This document shows positions 9,101 to 17,477 of a stretch of 64,000 nt of DNA, in pieces; positions within the stretch are counted from its first letter, which is position 1, and each line of letters starts with the position of its first letter. The position numbers were made by a program, and so were the translations under genes. The stretch covers positions 62,001-126,000 of the forward strand of contig NZ_CALPCB010000007.1 in assembly GCF_943192895.1 (NCBI RefSeq), read 5' to 3'. The notes beneath the pieces are model-generated. The model ran no database searches. It saw nothing but the letters and a program-made list of their open reading frames with translations, and was not told the origin of the DNA. This stretch comes from Veillonella_A intestinalis. GTDB taxonomy: Bacteria > Bacillota > Negativicutes > Veillonellales > Veillonellaceae.

Positions 9101-9823
9101 AGCCGACAAAAAAGCCACCCGCAACACGCGTAGCGTAGAGTCTCTAAATTCGGCTGATAAACGAGCAATAACCTCTACTTGTTCTTCCGAACGGCCAAAT
9201 AACTTAAGTGTAGCAATCCCTTGAAGCACATCAAGGAAATGGCCGCTTAAAAAGCTCATGCGCTCCCATTGTTCCTTATTCATAGATTCAGCTTTTTTGC
9301 CAATCAAAATCATAAAGAAAGGGATTAATGGAAATGTAATTAATAAAATAATAGCAACCCAAGGCGCAGCATCAATGATAGCAATCGCCATGACCAAAGG
9401 TATCATCATAGCGTAGAGCATCTGCGGTACATAGCGAGCGATATAAGCCTCTACATTTTCTAAGCCATCGGTCATTAAATGGACCACATCACCATGTCGT
9501 TCGCCAGTAAAAGGCCCCAAATCTAATAAATGATACCATATTTTTTGTCGTAAATCTTGCTTAGCCAAAACAGCTAAATGCCCTGCGGTCCGTTCTTGGC
9601 AATACGTGGCAACCATCCGTACTATAATAGCACCAATAAGACAAAGGATTGTTCCCCACACAGCCTCGAGCGACTGACCTTCAAAAAACGTTTTTTCAAT
9701 CAATACTGCAAAGAACCAGGCTTGCCCTACAATGCCCAATGTTCCTAGCAAACTAAAAATCCCTAAACCTATAGCCTTTCCCTTAAACCGAAGTAACTCT
9801 TCACGAGCGGTTTTGACTATCAC
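6140..9823 (-). CDS. cydDC: Fused thiol ABC exporter CydD-CydC
   Basis: 1227 residues, twice the usual length: two complete ABC half-exporters joined in one chain. The first half has a Walker A (GGSGAGKST, near residue 378), signature LSGGQRQR (~480) and Walker B LVLDEVTAHLD. The second has GPSGSGKTT (~1019), SGGQRQR (~1125) and LLLDEPLEGLD. Order and sequence fit CydD followed by CydC, which export cysteine/glutathione for cytochrome bd assembly. The linker at about 585-640 is Ser/Thr/Gly-rich with a short tandem repeat. The second Walker B has DEPLEGLD, as in CydC. Another type I exporter is possible, but CydDC is the best fit. Confidence 0.8.
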   Translation of the reverse strand: MIVKTAREELLRFKGKAIGLGIFSLLGTLGIVGQAWFFAVLIEKTFFEGQSLEAVWGTILCLIGAIIVRMVATYCQERTAGHLAVLAKQDLRQKIWYHLLDLGPFTGERHGDVVHLMTDGLENVEAYIARYVPQMLYAMMIPLVMAIAIIDAAPWVAIILLITFPLIPFFMILIGKKAESMNKEQWERMSFLSGHFLDVLQGIATLKLFGRSEEQVEVIARLSAEFRDSTLRVLRVAFLSALVLELVSTISTALIAVYMGMALLYGHETFLPAFFVLLLAPEFYAPLRQLGAAFHTGMAGQVSLAKIDDFLALPIEEPTTGSLQPATHIESISFNNVSYAYGQGHKVGDSARSNSNMAWAVENINFTLRRGEVTMLVGGSGAGKSTLAHLLLRLMQPTAGEILVDGTNLLELASESWRDAVTFVPQQPHLFRGTLRENIAFGQTVSEEAIQQAVVAAEAESFVNSLPQGLDTLIGEGGLGLSGGQRQRIAIARAFLKQSPILVLDEVTAHLDVATEQSLATALQRLMQDKIVLLIGHRLQTMRWADRLLVLKEGALVEQGPFETLVNNQGYFSELVKAGLGGGIIPPVEVEDTTYDEASIAITSGEASIGTTSGDSSAEVSGFSTDTETKNAKVEVNKDISAFDSLRRLFAVLGPARNSLWLSLLFSFLTVFMNVGLLTTSAWLITSAALRPELAALSLSIVGVRFFGISRAVCRYVERYVSHHMAFQGLYGLRVWFYQKLEPLMPAALNRLGSGDILGRIMADIETLQFFYLRVIIPPVGAVLLTALGFYFLSFFSYSLVWLLALAFFLGAIVIPFLVYRHNQMATEAVLAQRSTIKETIVESLAGIMDIITYKQETRVTQLVSQQFEKLTAAQSRVHSGTNLGDTLFLGLTQFTMVAGAIIMIPLAHGSQQTGIFIAVVAISLQSYFEALGPLTIAWYHGRESLAAMKRLVQLAEQPPAVVDVAASHNLSKSVVGEDASEKVGRPIGIRLDKVSFAYDREYVYRHMSLHIKAGEKVAIVGPSGSGKTTLLTMLERFYEYEGHIYLNNQELRDMPIATARACYGALTQDTYLFHATVEDNIRLAKPTATDEELAKALEFAALTQWVTSLPQGLKTIIGSGGAGVSGGQRQRIALARLWLRNSPVLLLDEPLEGLDQVVRQELQASLYTLMKDKTVLYITHHLGGLEKMDRILFIEAGRVVEDGSYDELMAKRGAFYAYRRLSMETV

Positions 9824-9839
9824 AGAAGCCTCCTACTAT

Positions 9840-9876
9840 AAAAAAGGAAATGCACATGTTACGATGTGCATTTCCT
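9840..9876 (-). terminator. Terminator of the PepSY protein gene
   Basis: A 13-bp perfect inverted repeat (9845-9857 with 9864-9876) is followed on the minus strand by a T5 run (9840-9844). It sits between the PepSY gene and cydDC. Confidence 0.75.
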
Positions 9877-9968
9877 AACTCTTACATAATGCGTATCATT
9901 TATAATACACAAACTCATTATGTCATTAATCACTGCTCATTAGCAGTTTATTAGCAATTAATTCCTAA

Positions 9969-10595
9969 TTAATCGCCCCAAAGCACAAAGCCGTCATCAT
10001 CTTCATCAGGAATTTCAACTTTTTTAGGTAATGTTTTCGTAATAACATCACCAGTGGATGCATTAATCAATACATCTTGCTGGACAAGGCCTAATTTATC
10101 ATCTGTATGATAAATTGTCACTTCATATTTAACATTGCCTTCTTCAGCTTCAAGTTTCCAACCTTTGCTAAGCGCATCGCCACCAATATTAGCAACAGCT
10201 ACGGCTTCAGCTTTCTTAGGTTCAATCACGTTCAATGGATTGAATACTTTATTTGGAATATCTTTTTCTTTGCCATCAACTTCTTCTTTTAATATTTTAG
10301 AAGTAATAACATCTACGGAAATTTTATACGTATTTTTTAATGTATAGCCAGTTACTTCATAAGCAAAACGGCCACGATCTGGTTTCAAAGCAATAGAATG
10401 AACTGCCGAATTTGGATATTTTGCTAGAAAGATTCCTGCCACTTGGCGCATTGTCAAAATCATAGACTGATTCGGACCTTCAACAATTATTGTAGGATTC
10501 ATATCCGCCGCTGCCACTGGTTGTGGTACTGCTATAGACGCTATGCCTACAGCAAATGCGCAAGCTAGCACGCTAGCGAAAGATTTCTTTTTCAT
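9969..10595 (-). CDS. Secreted PepSY-domain protein
   Basis: 208 residues. Sec signal peptide (MKKKSFASVLACAFAVGIASIAVPQPVAA, cleavage likely after AAA-D). Two PepSY-like repeats follow: one around residues 50-100 (AGIFLAKYPNSAV...FAYEVTGYT...YKISVDVITSKIL) and one around 128-192 (AEAVAVANIGGDAL...VKYEVTIYH...VLINASTGDVI). PepSY domains act as propeptide-like or small-molecule-linked modules in the envelope; the role here is unknown. SD AGGAGG precedes the ATG at 10593-10595. Monocistronic. Confidence 0.75.
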   Translation of the reverse strand: MKKKSFASVLACAFAVGIASIAVPQPVAAADMNPTIIVEGPNQSMILTMRQVAGIFLAKYPNSAVHSIALKPDRGRFAYEVTGYTLKNTYKISVDVITSKILKEEVDGKEKDIPNKVFNPLNVIEPKKAEAVAVANIGGDALSKGWKLEAEEGNVKYEVTIYHTDDKLGLVQQDVLINASTGDVITKTLPKKVEIPDEDDDGFVLWGD

Positions 10596-10687
10596 ATACT
10601 AACCTCCTGGACATATGTATACGTTGTTATTCTTTAAGTATACCATAGAGACTTATGAAAACTCAATTTTGAATCTAAGTTTAAATT

Positions 10688-11800
10688 TTATGCCTCTTCC
10701 AAACGTTTATCTACATCTTCTTTAAGCAATTTGTAAATAGTTGCTGCCAATGGCACACTTAATAAAATACCTGGTACACCATATAAAGTGCCACCAATTG
10801 TAATCGCTGCAAATACCCAAATACCTGGAAGCCCTACAGAACCACCAACCAAACGGGGATAAATAACATTACCTTCAATTTGTTGCATAACCACAAGAAC
10901 AATAATAAAGATTAATGCATCCATCATACTTACGGATAACAGCATAACGAGTCCCATAAATCCGCCTATATAAGCACCTAATAAAGGTACTAATGCGGTT
11001 AAACCAATAACGCAGCCAATGGTCATAGCATATGGTACGGAAAGACACCATAAGCCAATCCCCACCATGACACCAAGAATAACCGCATCTAGAAATTGTC
11101 CTACAAAGAAGCTACTAAATACTTGGCTAGCTACACGCCATACATGAACAACCCCACGTATATGTTTTTCTTTACCATAAGCGCGCGCTAATCGTCCAAA
11201 CTGACGGCGTAAGGCTTCTTTATCCAACAATACATAAATTGCAAAAATAAGACCAATGACTAAGTTAAACACCATTTCAAAGGCATCGCTCATAGTCTGC
11301 ACAATATATCGTCCACTATCAGCCCCAATTTGTCGCAATTGTTCTACAATATTCTCGGTTGAAATGGAATTCATCACATCAGCCGTTGATAAATATGGTG
11401 TATTATTAATAAACTGATTTACCCATTTAGACGATTCTTTATACAAATCTGGCAAAGCCTGTACGATAATCCCTAACGAATGAACTAGCTGTGGAATCGC
11501 CATACGACCTACGAGGAAAATAGCTAACAATACTGCTAAAATGGCTAAAACTACGCATACCGGCCGTCTTGTGGCATGTTGCCAACCACTCACTTTCGTA
11601 GGGAAATAAATACGCTCAAATCGTTTTACAATAATATTTAAGATAAACGCAATTAGAACTCCCCAGATAAGCGGCATAATCGCATTCATCGCCATACGGA
11701 AGGATTCCAATACAGAGTCAAATTTGATTGTAAATAATAAAACTAAACCACTAAGTATAATTAAGCCTATAATCGACTTATACTCTTTAAAAAAATTCAT
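10688..11800 (-). CDS. AI-2E family transporter
   Basis: 370 residues with the AI-2E (PF01594) layout: two N-terminal TM helices (PLIWGVLIAFILNIIV), a third at about residues 84-105, a soluble amphipathic domain (residues ~110-175), and a block of four to five TM helices with the conserved LPGIWVFAAITIGG and GVPGILLSVPLAATIYKLLKE motifs. Family members include permeases with assorted proposed functions (AI-2 efflux, Na+/H+ antiport); no substrate can be assigned. It follows the hem operon in the same direction after 77 bp without a clear terminator. Confidence 0.85.
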   Translation of the reverse strand: MNFFKEYKSIIGLIILSGLVLLFTIKFDSVLESFRMAMNAIMPLIWGVLIAFILNIIVKRFERIYFPTKVSGWQHATRRPVCVVLAILAVLLAIFLVGRMAIPQLVHSLGIIVQALPDLYKESSKWVNQFINNTPYLSTADVMNSISTENIVEQLRQIGADSGRYIVQTMSDAFEMVFNLVIGLIFAIYVLLDKEALRRQFGRLARAYGKEKHIRGVVHVWRVASQVFSSFFVGQFLDAVILGVMVGIGLWCLSVPYAMTIGCVIGLTALVPLLGAYIGGFMGLVMLLSVSMMDALIFIIVLVVMQQIEGNVIYPRLVGGSVGLPGIWVFAAITIGGTLYGVPGILLSVPLAATIYKLLKEDVDKRLEEA

Positions 11801-11877
11801 ACGCCTCTTTCCTTACACTTATTATATTGTATTGTTAAACACTCGACTTCATATCAGTAAACATAACTAGCATTGAA

Positions 11878-12669
11878 TTATGCAAATAGTGCGTCTAAAC
11901 CCGCTTCATCTAATATAGTCCCTACTGTAAATGGACCAAACAAACCAAAACGAGCACTTACTTCATCAAAACGCATTTCATTAACAATTTTCTTAAACTG
12001 TACTGCATCATCAGACATAAGGGTAATACCCCATTCCCAATCGTCAAGACCGCAAGCCCCCGTTGTAAATTCTTTAATCGTTTCTTCGTACTTCTTACCA
12101 ATTTGGCCATGGGAACGCATCATACGACCACGTTCAGCACGATCAGTCATATACCAGTTATCCTCTAAATTACGTCGTTTACTCATAGGATAGAAGCACA
12201 TATATTGTAAGCGAGGAATATGTGGATATAAACGAGCCTGCACTTTTGGATGATTAATATCCGTTCTCATATAATTGCTTACTTCAATAACCGACACAAA
12301 GGAAGCGGTTGGCTCTAACACAGCACCAATTGCCAATTTACGAAGGGCGATTTCTTTGGCTGTTACAGCTTCTAAAGTTGGCTGTAAGAACCAAATCATA
12401 ATGTCCCCTTTACCACCGGCTACATTATATAAAGCATAACTTGATGTTTCCGCTTGATGTTCTGCTTCTAACTCTGCAATAAAGGCTTTAAACTGTGCTA
12501 AAGCTTTTATCTGGCGTTCAGTATCCCAGGACTGCCATTTTTCAAAATTAATTTTATATGTTGCATGAATACTAAACCAGCCTTCATAAGTAAGAACCGC
12601 TTTTTCATCAACACTTGCAGCATCACTATGTCCAACGTGACCTGGATGGCCCATATGTTGTTCACTCAT
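11878..12669 (-). CDS. hemQ: Coproheme decarboxylase (HemQ/ChdC)
   Basis: Last step of the coproporphyrin-dependent heme pathway: oxidative decarboxylation of iron coproporphyrin III to heme b. 263 residues from the MSEQHMGH start. The chlorite-dismutase-like fold is visible, with LTYEGWFSIHATY at the start and SNYMRTDINHPKVQARLYPHIPRLQYMCFYPMSKRR containing the active-site Tyr (YPMSKRR, as in other HemQ proteins). The His-rich N-terminus (HMGHPGHVGH) is unusual. An in-frame ATG 21 nt upstream is rejected because it would overlap the GGAGGA RBS. Last gene of the hem cluster. Confidence 0.9.
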   Translation of the reverse strand: MSEQHMGHPGHVGHSDAASVDEKAVLTYEGWFSIHATYKINFEKWQSWDTERQIKALAQFKAFIAELEAEHQAETSSYALYNVAGGKGDIMIWFLQPTLEAVTAKEIALRKLAIGAVLEPTASFVSVIEVSNYMRTDINHPKVQARLYPHIPRLQYMCFYPMSKRRNLEDNWYMTDRAERGRMMRSHGQIGKKYEETIKEFTTGACGLDDWEWGITLMSDDAVQFKKIVNEMRFDEVSARFGLFGPFTVGTILDEAGLDALFA

Positions 12670-12715
12670 TATAAATTCCTCCTTAAACATATCTATTTTT
12701 ATATTTTATTACAAA

Positions 12716-14089
12716 TTAACGTTCATTAACCATATGCTGTACTAATTCCTGAGCTTGACGCACGCCATCAGGCATGCCCACTCCATCAAAAGGAGTACCA
12801 ATCATATGTAACCCTGGATAGGCTTTAGCCGCATAATCTTTTAAACGCCCTACCAATTCACGATGTCCCACCTTATATTGTGGCATACTTTTATTAAGTC
12901 GTGTTAATTCCACCCAAATCGGCGTTGCTTTAAATTTCATAATACGCTGGATTTCACGGATAGCTAATTCTTTAAGAGCCTCCTCATCAAGACGTTGTAC
13001 TGTATCATCACCAGGCTTACCCATAAATACCCGCAATACAACTTTATCTTGTGGCGTTGTCTGTGGCCATTTAGCGGTAATATATGTACAAGCCGTTAAC
13101 GGCGTTTCACTCTTACGCGTAATTACAAAGCCCGTGCCATCTAGCGGAGCATCAAAGCTAGCACGATCAAAGCCCATCACGGCAATTGCACAAGATGATA
13201 AGTCCATATTCATTAACTGTTCAAAATGTTTATCTTCAGCAAACCACGCTTTATAACTCTGTGGTGGCGTAGTAATGATAACATCATTGTATGGACTTTT
13301 AACCGTACCACCAAGCACGTAACCTTGGGATACCTTTTCAATGGATGTCACAGGCGTACTCTTATGAAGCGTAACATTAGCTGGCATTTGCCCAACTAAG
13401 GCATCAATAATAGATTCTAAGCCTCCTGTGAGTTGACGGAATTGACCACTCGGTTTAATATGACTATTCGCCCGTTGCTTACGCGCAGCCAGCATACCTT
13501 TAACCATATTCCCATGTTTTCGCTCTAAGCTATGAAACTCTGGAAAAGTAGCATCTAGGCTAAGTTCATAAATATCGCCCCCATAAATACCTGATAACAG
13601 AGGCTCTATCAATTTATCCATCATCTCTTGGCCCAAATGGTATTTGAAAAAATCACCAATGGACACATCCCCATCCGTAGGGTATGGGCTTTTGAAAAAG
13701 TCTTGCATAGCCCGAATTTTACCAGGCCAGGATAACAAGGTCGACTTAGCAAAGGGTACAAATTCTGTAGGAATGCCCACAATAGCACCACCAGGCAAAG
13801 GATACATAGCGCCACGGTCATAAATAAATGCCTGACCAGTCGCATTTGTTACAATCGTATCACCTAGACCTAATTCATTAATTAAGTCAGTCATCGCTTG
13901 CTTACGCGCTAAATAGGAGTCAGGCCCTACTTCTACAACATAACCGTCTACACGTTTTGTCTTTATTTTACCACCAAAGCGGTTATCTTCTTCAAATACA
14001 TCAATTTGCCAGTCTGGTTTGGCTTGACTTAAATAATAGGCTGCACTTAGCCCTGTCAAACCGCCACCAATCACAGCTACTCGACTCAT
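12716..14089 (-). CDS. hemY: Coproporphyrinogen III oxidase, FAD-dependent (HemY/CgoX)
   Basis: 457 residues. Rossmann FAD motif VIGGGLTGLSAAYYLSQ at residues 5-21, then EEDNRFGGKIKT, and the C-terminal second FAD motif HMIGTPFDGVGMPDGVRQAQ. Family: protoporphyrinogen oxidase HemY; with hemQ in the same operon it most likely oxidises coproporphyrinogen III to coproporphyrin III. The start overlaps the hemH stop by 4 nt (ATGA). The enzyme normally needs oxygen, noteworthy in an organism thought to be anaerobic. Confidence 0.9.
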   Translation of the reverse strand: MSRVAVIGGGLTGLSAAYYLSQAKPDWQIDVFEEDNRFGGKIKTKRVDGYVVEVGPDSYLARKQAMTDLINELGLGDTIVTNATGQAFIYDRGAMYPLPGGAIVGIPTEFVPFAKSTLLSWPGKIRAMQDFFKSPYPTDGDVSIGDFFKYHLGQEMMDKLIEPLLSGIYGGDIYELSLDATFPEFHSLERKHGNMVKGMLAARKQRANSHIKPSGQFRQLTGGLESIIDALVGQMPANVTLHKSTPVTSIEKVSQGYVLGGTVKSPYNDVIITTPPQSYKAWFAEDKHFEQLMNMDLSSCAIAVMGFDRASFDAPLDGTGFVITRKSETPLTACTYITAKWPQTTPQDKVVLRVFMGKPGDDTVQRLDEEALKELAIREIQRIMKFKATPIWVELTRLNKSMPQYKVGHRELVGRLKDYAAKAYPGLHMIGTPFDGVGMPDGVRQAQELVQHMVNER

Positions 14090-15009
14090 TCTTTCACCTC
14101 GTCTTTTATCGGTAAATGTCGCACTGCCTGTGCCATAGCCTTTACAAAGGTTTCATCTGTATTTGGCATGGACACACGCCAATAGGACACATTTAATTCA
14201 TCACAAAGCGCCTTACACGCTATATCATTATCATAGAGTATCTCTAAATGATCACATACAAAACCTATAGGCACATACACAATAGCGTCAGCTTCTTGTG
14301 CTACTTTTCGTGTCACTTCCATTACATCAGGCGTTAACCAGTCACCACGCACACCTGCACTTTGCCAAGCCATCTCATACTTCGTAAGCCCCACTTGTTC
14401 AGCAATACGTTGAGCCGTAGCCTCTACCATTTGAGGATATGTATCCCCCATATGAATTACATGATAAGGCAAGCTATGCGCTGTAAAAATAACCGCCACA
14501 TGCTGCGCCTTCACCTTAGCCAATGTCTGAGCTAAAGCCTTGCTCCAGTACACTAAGAATTCGGGCTCCTCATTCCAAGCCGTTACCTCACCAATAGATA
14601 GACCATAGCGAGCTGCTCGACGTTTAGCCCGTTCAAAATATGAAGCTGTAGCAAACATGGAGAAATACGGAGCCATAACAATGGCAACTGCCTCCGTCAA
14701 ACCAGCCTCACCCATAGCAGATACAGCATCTTCAATAAATGGTGCCATATGCTTATGACCAATAAATAATTCGTACTCTACAGTTTCACTTGTTTCATTG
14801 AGCTGTTTTGCTAATAACTCCGCTTGTCCCTTTGTAATAGCTGCTAATGGTGACAAGCCTCCAATAGCCTCATAACGGCTTTTTAAAACGGCTACCTCAG
14901 CCTCCGTCGGGGCATAACCTCGACGAATACTTGTATAATACGGCATTAAATCCGCTTCTGTTTCGGGCGTACCATACGCCATCACTAATAAACCTATCTT
15001 TTGTTTCAT
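14086..15009 (-). CDS. hemH: Coproporphyrin ferrochelatase (HemH/CpfC)
   Basis: Inserts Fe2+ into coproporphyrin III. 307 residues from the ATG at 15007-15009 (MKQKIGLLVMAYGTPE), chosen because GGGGGCGAG lies just upstream; an in-frame start 36 nt earlier would run into hemE. Ferrochelatase signatures: SLPYHVIHMGDTYPQ (catalytic His region, usual SxPxxxxxxGDxY), WQSAGVRGDWLTPDV, and the C-terminal PIGFVCDHLEILYDND with the second metal-site residues. Overlaps hemY by 4 nt. Confidence 0.92.
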   Translation of the reverse strand: MKQKIGLLVMAYGTPETEADLMPYYTSIRRGYAPTEAEVAVLKSRYEAIGGLSPLAAITKGQAELLAKQLNETSETVEYELFIGHKHMAPFIEDAVSAMGEAGLTEAVAIVMAPYFSMFATASYFERAKRRAARYGLSIGEVTAWNEEPEFLVYWSKALAQTLAKVKAQHVAVIFTAHSLPYHVIHMGDTYPQMVEATAQRIAEQVGLTKYEMAWQSAGVRGDWLTPDVMEVTRKVAQEADAIVYVPIGFVCDHLEILYDNDIACKALCDELNVSYWRVSMPNTDETFVKAMAQAVRHLPIKDEVKE

Positions 15010-15019
15010 CTCGCCCCCG

Positions 15020-16048
15020 TTAGCAACTCGATACTTCATGCACATACGTTACAATCCGTTTGAGCACTTCCGGATTCGCTTCTGGTACCACCCCATGGCC
15101 TAGATTGAAAATGTGCTTACCATGAGCCTTACCAGCTGCTAAAATGCAATCAATTTCACGCTGAATAATCGGCCAATCAGCAAATAAATAGGCCGGATCT
15201 AGATTACCTTGTACAGCCTGTGTAATACCCATAGCCTGCGCTTCTTCAATGGAACAACGCCAATCAAGACCAATTACGTCGACAGGCAATGTTCGCCATT
15301 GAGGTAATAAATGATATGTACCTACCCCAAACATAGTAATCGGCGTTGTCGGATATTTAGCTTTTAATGAGGCAATCAACTCTTCCATAAATGGATAAAT
15401 TCGAGTGGCATATTCACTAGCACTTACAGCGCCAACCCAAGAATCAAAAATTTGTACAGCACTCGCACCTGCTTCAATCTGTGCCCCTAAATAAACAATA
15501 CTCATGGCCGTTAATTTAGCCATCAACGCATCCCATAAATCAGGACGAGCCACTAACATTTGTCGTGTTTTTTGATACGTTTTAGAAGGACCACCTTCTA
15601 GCATATAACTGGCTAACGTAAAGGGAGCGCCACCAAATCCAATAAGTGGCACTTCTAATTGCTCTTGTGTCAAAATGCGAATTGTTTCTACTACATGCGG
15701 CAATGAAGCTGCCACATTTAATTCCTGCAAAGCTTCAATATCTTCAGCAGTACGAATCGGGTTGCCAATTACAGGACCAATGCCAGCTTTTAATTCTACA
15801 TCAACTCCAATAGGCACCAATGGAGTCATAATATCTTTGTATAAAATAGCGGCATCTACATCATATTCTTCTACCGGTAAGCGTGTAATATAAGCACATA
15901 ATTCCGGTTGTTGGGTAATCTCGAACAAGGAGTATTTTTCCTTAATACGGCGATATTCAGCTTGACTGCGACCAGCTTGTCGCATAAACCATACAGGGCA
16001 ATGAGTTGTTTCTTCCCCGTGGATTGTTTTTAAATATGTCATATTCAT
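15020..16048 (-). CDS. hemE: Uroporphyrinogen decarboxylase (HemE)
   Basis: Converts uroporphyrinogen III to coproporphyrinogen III, the entry to the downstream hemH-hemY-hemQ steps. 342 residues. N-terminal signature PVWFMRQAGRSQAEYR (residues 19-34), YKDIMTPLVPIGVDVEL with the catalytic Asp region, and GFGGAPFTLASYMLEGG. The first 14 nt of the gene are the attachment core of the prophage, so its native upstream region now lies 39 kb away. The phage side provides AAAGGA 7 nt before the ATG. The protein itself is unchanged. Confidence 0.93.
   Translation of the reverse strand: MNMTYLKTIHGEETTHCPVWFMRQAGRSQAEYRRIKEKYSLFEITQQPELCAYITRLPVEEYDVDAAILYKDIMTPLVPIGVDVELKAGIGPVIGNPIRTAEDIEALQELNVAASLPHVVETIRILTQEQLEVPLIGFGGAPFTLASYMLEGGPSKTYQKTRQMLVARPDLWDALMAKLTAMSIVYLGAQIEAGASAVQIFDSWVGAVSASEYATRIYPFMEELIASLKAKYPTTPITMFGVGTYHLLPQWRTLPVDVIGLDWRCSIEEAQAMGITQAVQGNLDPAYLFADWPIIQREIDCILAAGKAHGKHIFNLGHGVVPEANPEVLKRIVTYVHEVSSC
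16035..16048. repeat. attL core
   Basis: 14-bp sequence TATGTCATATTCAT, identical at 55092-55105. Read on the minus strand it is ATG AAT ATG ACA TA, the first codons of hemE. The flanking bases differ on both sides of the two copies, so 14 bp is the exact extent. TTGAC/GTCAA motifs at 16071-16105 and at 55043 and 55085 could be integrase arm sites. Confidence 0.88.
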
Positions 16049-16090
16049 AGTTAGTCCTTTAGTTATCTAGTGTCAACCAGTTAGTTTGAC

Positions 16091-17407
16091 CTAAAAGTTT
16101 GACATTGATTTATATATAGATTTTCTATCTTCAGTTGCTTTTCCGTACACACTATATATCATTTTGGTATCTGCATGACCTACTTGAGGTGCTATATATT
16201 CAGGTTTGATACCATTGTGAAGACACATGGATATATAAGTATGCCTTGCGATGTGTGGAGTTAACCTGTGAGGTAGTCCAATAGCTTCCCCTGCTTCTCT
16301 TAGTTCTCGTCTAAGTACCTCATAGTTAACATGTGAGATATTCCACTTGTTCACTATAACCCACTTTGTCTTAGCAGTCTTCATTGCTTCTTCCAAAAGT
16401 TTCCATAGGTACTCGTCATACACATACACTTGACGCTTACTGTAGACATTCTTAGGGTCTTTCACGGTGTACCCTACATCAGTGTACCCTATGGCTTTAG
16501 ACACATCAATAATTACTAAGTTGTCATCTAGTAGTTCTATGTCTGTCCATTGGAGTGCCAATGCTTCACCCGCACGTACCCCTGACTTGAATAATAAGTG
16601 TATACATAACTCTAATCTATGAGATACAAAGTAGTCAAAGACATCATGTAGTTGAGATTTTGAAAGTGGTACACGTTTGTCTAAGTGGTTTTGCTTAGGA
16701 TATTCTACAAATGGTCTTAGGTCTTTCTCAAGGACTTCACTGGTGTACAGTGTTTTTAATGCTCTTGTGATAATTGCCTTGACGGTCTGTACGTTGCTGT
16801 GTAGGTGTCCTCTAGTAAATTCATTGAGACACTTAGGGTTTATCTTAGACACTGGTACTTTTTTAAAGAAGTCTTTTAAGTGTTTGTCTATAGCGGTAAC
16901 GTATTGAAGTCTTGATGAATCTGTTAAGTTCTTATTGGTTTTGTAGAGGTTTCTACAGTACCAATAGAAGCTATCATGATATTCGTCAAGTTCCCTTTTG
17001 GTCTTCGCTATGTCACCCCGTTCAGCTATCCACTGTTTCCTAAGTTCTTGACAGGCTTCCCTTGTGGGTAGACCAGTTGATTTCCTATATATTTCCTTTC
17101 CATTGTCATCGTAACCTATCGGAAACTGTGAAAGATAATAATAGGTCTTACCATTAGGCTTAGTGATTTTATTAATTTTTCCTGTGCTTATCATATGGTG
17201 TCCTTTCTCATGGACTACCACTGAACAACGACTACTTATAGCATATCGTTTAGGATAAAATTTGTAAAGGAATTTACTATATATTTCTTCAGTTAATATA
17301 AAGTGTCCCCTTTCATCTCTCTCAACGTCTTCCATTTGTTTTAGTTTTTTTCTTATTGTCGCTTCGGTAACGTTAAGGTCACTTGCAATATTTCTTACTG
17401 TTAGCAT
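16091..17407 (-). CDS. int: Tyrosine integrase with N-terminal helix-turn-helix extension
   Basis: Site-specific recombinase. Catalytic residues: Arg in KSGVRAGEALAL, His-x-x-Arg-His in PHIARHTYIS, GH in QVGHADTKM, and the nucleophile Tyr in YSVYGK. The 438-residue frame starts at the ATG at 17405-17407 with AAAAGGAAG upstream. Residues 1-50 (MLTVRNIASDLNVTEATIRK...) look like a winged helix-turn-helix that normal integrases lack, followed by an AP2-like arm domain (KPNGKTYYYLSQFPIGYDDNGKEIYRKSTGL). A second ATG at 17192-17194 with AAAGGA 6 nt upstream would give a 367-residue conventional integrase. It ends 43 nt from hemE. Confidence 0.92.
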   Translation of the reverse strand: MLTVRNIASDLNVTEATIRKKLKQMEDVERDERGHFILTEEIYSKFLYKFYPKRYAISSRCSVVVHEKGHHMISTGKINKITKPNGKTYYYLSQFPIGYDDNGKEIYRKSTGLPTREACQELRKQWIAERGDIAKTKRELDEYHDSFYWYCRNLYKTNKNLTDSSRLQYVTAIDKHLKDFFKKVPVSKINPKCLNEFTRGHLHSNVQTVKAIITRALKTLYTSEVLEKDLRPFVEYPKQNHLDKRVPLSKSQLHDVFDYFVSHRLELCIHLLFKSGVRAGEALALQWTDIELLDDNLVIIDVSKAIGYTDVGYTVKDPKNVYSKRQVYVYDEYLWKLLEEAMKTAKTKWVIVNKWNISHVNYEVLRRELREAGEAIGLPHRLTPHIARHTYISMCLHNGIKPEYIAPQVGHADTKMIYSVYGKATEDRKSIYKSMSNF

Positions 17408-17426
17408 GTAGCACTTCCTTTTAAAT

Positions 17427-17477
17427 AAAAAAAAAAAGACCCCTACATTACTCTTGTAAGAGTTTTGCAAGGGTCTT
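17427..17477 (-). terminator. Strong terminator between late operon and int
   Basis: Arms 17436-17447 and 17466-17477 plus a perfect inner stem (ACTCTT/AAGAGT) form a long hairpin, followed on the minus strand by a T11 run (17427-17437) that ends only about 20 nt before the int start codon. Transcription from the late genes or from the phage promoter at 17690-17716 should largely stop here. Confidence 0.85.
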
